Below are positions 25,301-37,166 of a DNA stretch of 64,000 bases, one piece after another. Below the pieces are notes generated by a model, which saw only the letters and a program-made list of their open reading frames with translations, ran no database searches and was not told the DNA's origin. Source of the DNA: Oasisia sp. SBJ-2009 (Eukaryota > Annelida > Polychaeta > Sabellida > Siboglinidae); contig OZ024862.1 of the NCBI GenBank assembly GCA_964017155.1, positions 42,607,807-42,671,806 of the forward strand. Reading direction: 5' to 3'. A program made the translations under genes and the position numbers. Numbering within the stretch: the stretch's first letter is position 1; every line of letters starts with the position of its first letter.

Positions 25301-28300
25301 TAAGGAAGAGAGAAGGACTAGAGGACATGGAATTGCATTAGCAAAGATGCAGTGTAGACTAGATATTAGACAATTCTCATGTTCACAAATAACTGTAAAT
25401 AAATGGAACAGATTATCAGCTGATTGTGTAGGTGCTAGTAGTGTTAATGTGTTTAAGAATAAAATCGACATATACCTGAGAAGGGCTGGGTACATTTAGA
25501 TAGATAGGTTGGACTCTCGATAAGCCAAAGGGCTTCCTTGTCCACCTGCCACCTGGAGTTGATTCTCTAGGTGGCAATCTTGTTAAATCTTGTTAAATAT
25601 TGAATACTGCATGTGTTTTACTTTTGTATGAATGGCATAAATCATTTAAAGTGCCCAGTGATCTATTGGGGAGGGACAACATAACTTTACATTACCTGAG
25701 TCCTGGTGAGATCGCCTTGCTGCACTTCAAAGACTATGTTGGATGACCTAGAGGCAGACATTAACACATCTGCTATTTGCTTTCAACTCGTACTGATATT
25801 TAAAAACAAATATGATATCTCCCATTACTGACTAGCTTCAAGCACTTCAGGCAGTTTTATATATTTACTGTGTCATCTATTTTATAAACTTTCTCTATTT
25901 CTCAGTTTCTCTATTATGCAAACGTGTATGCATGTTTGTTTGTTTGTTTGTTTATTTTTTGTTTTGTTTGTGTACCACATCTCCATTAGTTTTTGACCTT
26001 GCAAGCTCACAGGGATGGATTATAGATTTTGACTTTCAAAAACATTTGTAGGGTTGGAGAACTTGGGAGGCTAACTTTTCGAAATTTTTCAAAAAGCTGT
26101 ATGTGGAGTTCCCCCTCAGAATTTTTTCTACACTATCATAAAGATGATTACACCATCTACCATGTAGAATGGTTGCTGCTTGTATGTACAATTTTGCATA
26201 CTTGTTTCAATTATTGACTGATGTTTGAAAATAGTCACCACTTAATACAGGCACCAGCTGGGCCTGTAACACATATGGCATGCTATTTCTGGGTCACACT
26301 GAAACAATGTCTCTTTTCAGTAAAGAGGCCAAGTTTATTTTAACAAGACCAGTATAGTCATACACATTTTACCAATGCCAGTAGGCTGCAAACATTTGGG
26401 GTAAGTTAATGGTGGGATTCAAATCCAGCTGAACTCAATTTGGATAACAATTTTGGGCATTTATTAAATTCAGTATGCCGTTATTTTTCTCATATTATCA
26501 ACTATCAATGCAATAAAATTGCAAATATAGTTACATTTCATCGCCATCCTCCCAACTGTCACTTCCATCATCTTCCTCCATCTCTGAAAACACAAGATCA
26601 TTGCAACATGATAAATTGAAAGATGAATCTGTGCAATGTTTACACGTGCATCCAGAAAGGTGTACATCAATGGGAATGTTATGTTTGATACGTAACAGCA
26701 TTAAACGTTATTGTTCTCTCTATATGTATTCTAATGTTTAGCAAATAATTATCACCAAGAACAATAACACAGTTAAGTGCACAGCTTCCACTAAGTGGTG
26801 GTATTATTCGCAAACAGTTTGTTAGCCAGTACTACCAACAAATGGACAAAGTTTAAACAAGGCTACAAACAAGGCATCCAAAGAAAGTATTTTTGCCATT
26901 ACAACTACACAATGCTGTATTGCATGTGTGTGTTTGTATGTGTATTTGTGTGTGTGGGTGGGTGTAGGTGTATGCACTGTGCATATGTGTATGCATGTAT
27001 GTGTGTCTGTGTGTATGACTATGTTTAAGAGAGCGTTCATATGGACATGTTTTGATCCTTCATAGAAAATAATATGTCTTTGTTTTACTGTGCGACATCA
27101 GATCATGCGTTACTATAGACACTGAAGTTCACCTGGTAAGTTGTACATCAATGGGAATGTTGTTTGGTACTTAACAGCATTAAACAGTATTGTTGTCTTT
27201 CTTTCTCTCTATGTATTATACTGTTTAACAAATAATTATCACCAAGAACAATATAGCACAGTTATGCTATTGCCATGTGTTATTAATTGAGTGCACAGCT
27301 TCCACTAAGTGGTGGTATAATTTGCAAACAGTTTGTTAGCCAGTACTACCAACAAATGGACAAAGTTTAAACAAGGCTACAAACAAGGCATCCAAAGAAA
27401 GTATTTTTGCCATTACAACTACACAATGCTGTATTGTATGTGTGTGTTTATGTGTGTGGGTGGGTGTAGGTGTATGCATTGTGCATATGTGTGTATGCAT
27501 GTATGTGTGTCTGTGTGTATGCCTGTGTTTAAATGAGTTTTCATATGTACATGTTTCGATCCTTCTTAGAAAATTATATGTCTTTGTTTTACTGTGCGAC
27601 ACCAGATCATGCGTTACTATAGACACTGGAAGTTCACCTGTTGTGGAGTGTCCAACAAGTCTCACCAGGTGCTCAAACTCTTGATGTATCTGGCCATCAT
27701 AGGCACAGATGATCACCTGTACAGAAAGACAACACTACAACTGCTGCTGTCAACAGAACACACAGAAACCATGACACACACAACTCAAATAACTAGCATT
27801 TAGACAACTACCACAGTTATAGTAAGCAAAAGTAGCTATTTAGATTGAAAAAAGGAAGAAACCATAACAGGTATACAGACAGATGGATGGATGGCTGACA
27901 GACAGACAGACGGATGGACGGACAGACAGATGGCTGATGGACAGACGGATGGCTGACGGACAGACGGATGGATGGACAGACAGACGGATGGATGGCTGAT
28001 GGACAGGTGGATGGCTGATGGACAGACGGATGGACTGACAGACGGATGGCTGACGGACAGACGGATGGATGCATGGATGAACACTTACAGACATGTTTTT
28101 ATTTTTCCAACATTGTGCAACATGTAACATAGAATAGTATCCAGGGGTAGTACAAATAAATCATACATGTAAACACCATAAGTGGTCAGCAAGAATTAGA
28201 CACAGTATATATTACATAACATAACTGGTGTTTGATCAGATCAGTTCATAAACATGTTAGTGTATCTGATGTGTGAATGATGTGTGAATGATGCCTTTTG

Positions 28301-29223
28301 GAAGGTGACCCTTGACCCCTATCATACCAGTGTGTAAAAGAACCATAAACAGTAGACACCTTTGACACATGGCACGAGTGGTCTGACCCATGTCGCCTGC
28401 TGGCTCGGTCAATGCATCGCACCACGTCCGAAGGGTCATAGTGGAGATTGCCACAACCAATGGTTGGAAATGCAATTGAGTTTGCCTTTCGCTCCGATGC
28501 TTTCTGCAGACATCGGTAAATCTGATCTTCAAGTTGCTGTGGAAAAGAAAACAATATGGGCAGTCAGATGGGCTATCAGATGAGCTGTTAGATGGGTTGT
28601 CAGATGTGCTGTCAGATGTGCTCTCAAATGGGCTGTCAGATGAGCTGTCAGGTGTACTGTAGAACGGGCTATCAGATGGGCTGTCACATGAGCTGTCAGA
28701 TAAGTTGTCAGATGTGCTGTCAGATGTGCTGTCAAATGGGCCATCAGATGTGCTGTCAGATGAGCTGTTAGATGGGCTGTCAGATGTGCTGTCAGATGTG
28801 CTGTCAGGTGGGTGTCAGATGGGCTGTCAGATGACTGACATATGGGCTGTCAGATGACTGTCAGATGGGCTGTCAGATGGGTGTCAGATGGGTTATCCTA
28901 TCCTACTTCTTTATTTTCCATGCATCAGAAACAAGAATAGTATATTTTGCATGGAGCAGAGCAAAGCTGCCCACCAGCTTGATCTGGTCATCAGCCAACA
29001 TTGTAATATTATAAAATTAATACCTGTTGATATAAGGCAAGTATGTTTTGCATTTGTAAAGTTGTATACATTAAACTAGTTCATCGATCAACTGTAATTA
29101 TGGTAGCACTATTTTTAGTATTAGTAACCATTTGATGCCTAATGTTACTGTTAGATGACATCATTAGACAGACACTTATAGTTCCTTAGGGTGTTGTTAT
29201 TTGTTATTGCATTTCAATTTGGA

Positions 29224-29256
<33 letters not shown>

Positions 29257-29289
29257 TATACAAAGTATAAATGCATATAAGTGGATATG

Positions 29290-29351
<62 letters not shown>

Positions 29352-32300
29352 TATATATATATTATATATATATATATATACTTTGCCCTGGCTGTACATA
29401 GGGGCCTGGTGTTTGAGTTGGTTAATTCTTGAGTGAGTTATTTAAAAACAAATTATATACATCATTCTTAACAAAGTGTGTGAATGAGTGTATACAGAAC
29501 TTATTATGTATTTAGGAAAACATGAAATGTAAGTAAGAGTGACTGTTTTGTAAGACAAATTACATCTACCGAGGTAATGACAGCATCCTAGAAACAGAAA
29601 TGTTTACGCATTCAGGGATTTATAATAGGTTTGCCTTTTAAAAACCATTCAACAACTCAACGTTTGTTTATTAACATTATTACCTGGTATGTGTCACCTC
29701 TCAGTTTGTGTAGCCGCAAGTGGAAGACATGTTGACACTTCAAGTTGCCACTTCCCTGAGTCACTGTCACATCGTCATTGTCACTGACAGCTGCTTCGTA
29801 GCGCTGACACAGACAACAATGACAGGTCAACATCATATTCGGTGCTCTACTGCACTAGCACATAAACCAATGACAGGTCAACATCATATTCACTGCTTTA
29901 CTGCATTACCACATAAACCTACAGGTGGTCCACAATATTCCACGTTCTCACGAATTTATAGGCCTGCTAATTCTGTGTAGAGGAAATGGGCGACAATTAG
30001 CAATGTTGCAACGTACAACCCACTTTGTTGAAGCAGGTCAAAGGTTACAGAGTATTGAGAAACATTGTGGATGTTTGCTAACCTGCTGCAAATCTTCTCC
30101 TCCTGCATTGTAAAACGCCTTGGAAACAACACCCCACTTGGCAAGATGATCACCCTTTCCTGAAGGTGTGTTTACTAACACGTCGGCCTGTAACCACAGA
30201 TTCATACAATTATTTATATTACTTATCTGTTATATTAATAATTGTTATAATAAATTATTAAAGTTAGTTTCCACTTCCAGTTATTATAATAAAAAAATTA
30301 AAACAATTATTTGTATAGTGCCTGAATCAATATCATTGCTCTCCAATGTGCTTTACATACATACCACATACCTTTTTATCCCTAATAGAAGCACACACCC
30401 TTTTTAAGATGTGAAACAGTCCAGTGAATTGTTTTATTTTAGCGGTGATGGTATCTAATATTTATCTTTGAACATGGACATTTTATTGTATTATTTAAAG
30501 TAATACATGTGATATTTGTAACTTATAAGAAAGTGCAATTTAAGCAAAACACGAAGTCACATATAATTTTAATATTCTCTTGAAAGTCCATTGACGTTCA
30601 TCTCCACAGTCTGCACTGTAATGTCCAGGTACGACGATTATTGCAAGGCCTCCATTATTGCAATTGCACCCAGACTAACGTAATTCAAAAATGATGTGTG
30701 TAGTGCAACTGAACTGTAGCTAGTGAGACTTTCGTAAGTAAATATATGGTAAATGTAAATGCGTACCCTAAAGAGGGCTAGCTTTTACCCGGTATTCATT
30801 ATTTTATGGTACTATCAGAGAGAGGCCATCAATTACAAGAAAACAGCATTCCTTGTCTTACCTTATCCCACACTCCAGATGTATAACTACCATTTGTATT
30901 CTTTTTTCCCAAGTACCATTCGACTTTGGAACTCCCTCCCTCAACATGTCATAAATTTATACAAACAGCCTTGATTCCTTTAAGAGCAATATCTAGACTT
31001 TGCATTATTCAACTCTTTAGATATAATTAGTTCTTTTGCATGCATTACTATTTTCATGCACTAATTGTTCTTATACATTGTATTGCACCCAAAAGAAAAA
31101 AATATTTCTGATTTTTCCTGTTTGCCCGCCTGTATCCTCAGCATGTTGAGGCTAGGTGGTAACCCGGAAGAAGAGAGGCCATCATGTGCGCAGATCAAAC
31201 AAATGGCGGATTTGTTTAGGTTAAATTAAACGCCATCTAAAATTTCTGAATAACAACGGTGGAAACAACATATGGGCCACATATGTATTTTACTGCACCA
31301 ATCAAGACAAATATAATACATATGATGGACTTAAGCAACCAGATTTGACTAGAGACAAAGTTGAAATTGTCATTCGTGTCACAATTTCCAGACGAATTGC
31401 CCTTTCCCGTGGAGTTCGACTGTCGTCAACTTTGCAAACTGAGAGAAGTCAGAGTAATTGTCATATAAGTTCACTTTCTAGCATCTATGTTTCAATAAAT
31501 AAGTGTTGCTTCTTTGGATAAGTCGAAAAGTTGACATTTTGAATAATTGCGCCTGTTATTGACTCATGGTTCTATACAGTTCTAGTCAGGACCACACACA
31601 TCAATATCGTGTGTCAGATGTATTATTCATACTTCAGCGGTGTCACATTGCGGATTAGTTGTCTACTCTATTTAAAAGCCAATTTAGTGGGTGACCACGT
31701 TCAGCTCACTCCTGAGAAATCAATAGATGCGCACCCAAGCCTTCCAACTCACTCATTGCACATCTGTTAAATAATAATAATAAATAACAGTACTTGACTA
31801 CGCCATATCTCTAGAAATAAAACCATTTAGAGGCGCATTTCACTTTACATGAATATACAGATTAACTTTAAAATAAAAAATAGAGACATAGTTGTAAAAT
31901 AAATAGATCAGTAAAAATTTCAATATAAATAAATAATATTAGTTTTAATAATATTGTACTAAAATACTAATACTTATATATAATAGTTAATTATATTACA
32001 ATTTAAAAATAAATAAATAATAAAATAGTTGATAAATAGTAGATATTAAAAATAGTAGATATTAAATAAAAATAATAGTTAATTATATTAACAATTAGAG
32101 ACAATAATTATGGTAGTAGTTAAAATTTGTTGCTAAATTATTATTAAAATCATTCTAAATGTAGGCCTATATAAGAAATAGTAAAATAAAATAAAACATT
32201 CGTTATAACTTATTGTTCCTCAGTGCGCAAATAATAAAGGTATATAATAATATTAAATTTAAAATATCAGCAAAAATGTAATAAAAATAATTATTTAAAA

Positions 32301-35300
32301 ATAATAATAATTGCATACTGTATGGGTAATTGCATTTGTGACCTGTCAAATCTCTTTCCTGGTGGAACTAGCCAAGTGAGAAGAGGAGGTGACTGAGCGG
32401 TGAGTTAGGGTGGTGGGAGCCACAGGGATGTGATATGTTTACTTTCTTCATTAATTGTGGAGCTACTTTGGCACTGCCAAATGCACTGCCCTTTGTGAAG
32501 TGATTGATCCAGGTAAGTATGTTACTTGCAAATACACATATTAGAACTAATAATATATATTTTGGACTGTTTGAAATAAATGGTGGTGCTTCTAGGGCAT
32601 AATGTAATATATTACATATATTACAACAATGTCATGTAGTCTCGAACTTAAATTTAAAGAGTCGGGACAATGATAAACTTCAGTATCCATAGCAACCACT
32701 ATGCAATGAGACTTGCCTTCAGTGTTGTCAGATCGCCTTGTATCACTTCCAATATCACCTTTGGTGCCCTTATCAAAGAAATTATTAACATGTTTATAGA
32801 ATTAATACTTTGATTTATACCAGGTGTACATGTCAACACAAATGCTTTGATCCATCCCTAAAATTTGCCAACCCGAAACACATGACTGTTTTACTGACTA
32901 AAGTGTTTATCAGCAGGCAAGTAATTAACTAAATGTCATCAATTTATCAAGTCAAGTCCGAATGGTGATTTGTTGATTGGAATCCCATGGAAGACAGAAG
33001 AATGAACGAAGAAATGGCAGAAGAAAGTCGAGTTGTCGATACAAACCATGGCAACCATGAATCGTAACAAGGGGAAATGGTAACGTTAACATGTGTGCCA
33101 GGTAAACGTTTCTTTTGAATGTACTAATAGGAACATTAGTAAGTGGCCTCATATTTATATGAAACACCCATACTTCACAAAGGTATACATGAAAGAGCGG
33201 TTACCTTTCTGTATCTCTGTACGTTGCCATCATGTGTATTTTGGGGACAGTTTCATTTGCTTCCTCATCTTCTTCATCTACATCCTCCCGCACCATGTCC
33301 TTTTCCCCAGTGATGCTGATGTGACATTTGCACTTCCTTTCAATGCCCATAACTATCGTTTGACCAGTTCCCATCTTCATGAATTGGAACAAACCTAGTA
33401 TAACCATAACCATAACATTTATTGACCCCAAGTAGGTATAGAAAGTACATCAATTTCGTACAGTACATTTATACAAGCATATATACACACACATTATATC
33501 GTGTTCACATACTATTATAAGTCTATATGGTAGGCCTACATTACATACAAATGTGTGCACTTACAGTAATTCTTGTTGCACAGAAATAAGAAATAAAACC
33601 CACAATCATATAACATTTACAAACTGGGGTCGGTAGCTCCTATTAAGACAATAATGTCGCTGTCATAGGAGCCACCATAATTTCATGGTATAAAGTAGTA
33701 TGGTCCTTAGTATACAAGATGTCTAACTCAAATGTTTATTTGGAAGTGTTAGCTTTAAGTAAGAAAGTGTGAGGTGGTGTATAGATGGGCTAGTGAACAT
33801 TAACATATATTGTTTTTTTTAATTTAGTTGACATAGGGGAAGTAGGGGCATGTCCACACACTTAAGGTGAAACAAGCAATAGATAATGCACTGTGTGTGC
33901 TAAGATGGTGATATTTAGTATTTAGAATGAGCAATCATATTACTTTGTTGTTAGTTAGTTAGTTAAGAAATCGCATATCCCATCAGATATTTAAATATTT
34001 GGTCAAATGTAGAGGCATAGCTTTGTGCGGACATGCCCCAAGGTACGGGGCATATCCGCACACTGTGTGCGGTTATGCCCCACGAATGGCGAAACAACAG
34101 CTGGTCTCACTGAGCTGACCATTAACTGCAATAATAATATGTATTGGTATGTGTACACTACTGACACGTCATGACGTGCATTACTATATAAAAAAAACGC
34201 CAGAGAAAACAAATCAACGGTTTCAATTTTCATATATACGTAAAGTTTAGAAAATACAGTGGCCTTGAATCATAGTCCACGTTTATTCCTCCTTGAGAGT
34301 CAAAGAAACTACAGCATGATTTTGTAACGGGGGAAAGTCTTCTAGCTAAAACAGCATAGTTTCGTAAAGCGCAAAGTCAAACTAAAAACTCAGTTTGTCA
34401 GCTGTGCGAGCATGGCTTTGTATGGACTAACGTATACGGCCAAATTTCTATATTATAGATTATACATCATTTATCATATTGGTTATTTTAGTCTATGAGC
34501 ACTGATCAATTAAGCTTTATGTATTTAACGGACCTAATGATACACAACATGGAAAATGTGACGTCAGCACGATATAGCCTATTACACATTGACGAAGCGA
34601 TGAATGATATAATAAGTTTGATAATATTAAATAATTATATAATAATCATCATATACTATCTCACATCAAAGTTTCCTATAATATTAGTATCTAAATATGT
34701 ATCTAAGTAGACTACATAATATTATAAGCACCGATGCACGAAATACGTCTGCACAGCGGGTGGGGCATGACCGCATTTGATAAATTTGATCTGCGCACAT
34801 GATGGCCTCTCTTCTTCCGGGTTACCACCTAGCCTCAACATGCTGAGGATACAGGCGGGCAAACAGGAAAAATCAGAAATAGTTTTTTCTTTTAGCCTTT
34901 TGAGTGCAATACAATGTATAAGAACAATTAGTGCATGAAAATAGTAATGCATGCAAAATAACTAATTATATCTAAAGAGTTGAATAATGCAAAGTCTAGA
35001 TATTGCTCTTAAAGGAATCAAGGCTGTTTGTATAAATTTATGACATGTTGAGGGAGGGAGTTCCAAAGTCGAATGGTACTTGGCCTGGGAAAAAAGAATA
35101 CGAATGGTAGTTATACATCTGGAGTGTGGGATAAGGTAAGACAAGGAATGCTGTTTTCTTGTAATTGATGGCCTCTCTCTGATAGTACCATAAAATAATG
35201 AATACCCTCTTTAGGGTACGCATTTACATTTACCATATATTTACTTACGAAAGTCTCACCAGCTACAGTTCAGTTGCACTACACACATCATTTTTGAATT

Positions 35301-35797
35301 ACGTTAGTCTGGGTGCCATTGCAATAATGGAGGCCTTGCAATAATCGTCGTACCTGGACATTACAGTGCAGACTGTGGAGATGAACGTCAATGGACTTTC
35401 AGTTTCAGTGTACTTGGTGAACATTTAAACTGTTCATGTTCAAGAGCATATTAAAATTATATGGGATTTCGTGTTTTGCTTAAATTGTAAAAAAATGCAC
35501 TGTTAAAATTACAACAATAATTATTTTAAAGTTCGCGTAAAAAGCACTTTGGGAGCAAGTTTTAGCCACTGCCATTGCAGAGTTTTGTTAGAATTGGTAT
35601 AAAAACCGTATGTGCAAGTAAAACGGCCTTGACTTGGGCTAGACATATGGATCAAGCATCCAGCAATTCTCTTACCACAACCTGGCCTTTTTAGCCAAAT
35701 GCAGTATTTTGCAGTTTGTGTAATATGCTAGGTAATGAAATGGACATATTTAATGCAAATACTGTTATTTTTATGATGCAGAATCCAAGTGTGTGTA

Positions 35798-35840
<43 letters not shown>

Positions 35841-37007
35841 ATGCATGTGTGTGTGTGTGTGTGTTAAGGATGGGATGAATATTCGATTCGTATTCGAAGT
35901 TTAGAATAAAACGTGTGGTGTCATGGCTGTTGGTGGCTGCTATGTCATCGCCATCGGTGGCTGCTATGTCATCGCCATCGGTGGCTGCTATGTCATCGCC
36001 ATCGGTGGCTGCTATGTCATCGCCATCGGTGGCTGCTATGTCATCGCCATCGGTGGCTGCTAGGCGTAGCTTACCTTAATATCGGTATTGTGTCGAGGGG
36101 TCTTTTGATAGCAGTGTCAGAATAAGGTTTATGGGTAAGTTTATGATTAGTTGAAGTTACAGTTACAGTTACTTTAGGGTTAGCACAGACCAGAATTTGT
36201 GAAGTTCATTTTTTTAGCGACACCTGCGATAAATTATTGATGTTATGGTAAGCCTCATGCTCAGCGTAGCCCAGGACTAGATTATGTTGAGTTTTACGCT
36301 GAGTTTGTTTTCTTAATTTTACTCTTTACAGAAATTGTAAATTATTTTATTTTGTAACCTAGTGTATGTGTATATACATAAGATATGTGAGGATGTGTTT
36401 TGTGATTGTAAGAAGTAATTTTCATGGTTAGATCAGAAAGTAAACAAAACGATGAATGCGTACGACCGCAATGCCAACGACTCCAGCACAGATATCTGCC
36501 CATGGGATGACGCAGCGTCCCAGCAAGACATCTCGACACTGTTCAGTATTCTAACTGAATTTGCAGCCACTTAATATTTGTATTCGATTCGATATTTGAT
36601 TCGTATTCAAAATTTTGAGGATATTCGATTCGATTCAAATGAAATTCCAGATTCGTCCCATCCTTAGTGTGCGTGCATGCGTGCATGCGTGCACGCATGT
36701 GCGTATGTGCATGCATTCAGTGCAACAAGATCGCTTCCAAATTTAAGTAAAAGGCCCCTATTTCATGTTACATATATAGAGGAGTTAATACAGACTAACA
36801 ATTTACAACATCAATCAACAAGAACAAAATGTTAGAAGAGTCTAATAAAATGTTCAATATCTCTGACATCTTACTCATGGCCTTGACCAATAAGTGCTGA
36901 ACTAAGACATCAGCTGTGACATGACAGGTTCTCAGGTCTGATTGATATATATATATATTATATATATATTATATATATATAATTATATATATTATATATA
37001 TATTATA

Positions 37008-37056
<49 letters not shown>

Positions 37057-37083
37057 ATATATTATATATATATATATTATATA

Positions 37084-37166
<83 letters not shown>

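Noticed and set aside
27817..28130. Three overlapping serine/proline-rich minus-strand ORFs
   Set aside because: They are frames of the GACAGACGGATGG minisatellite inside intron 8, without splice or start support.
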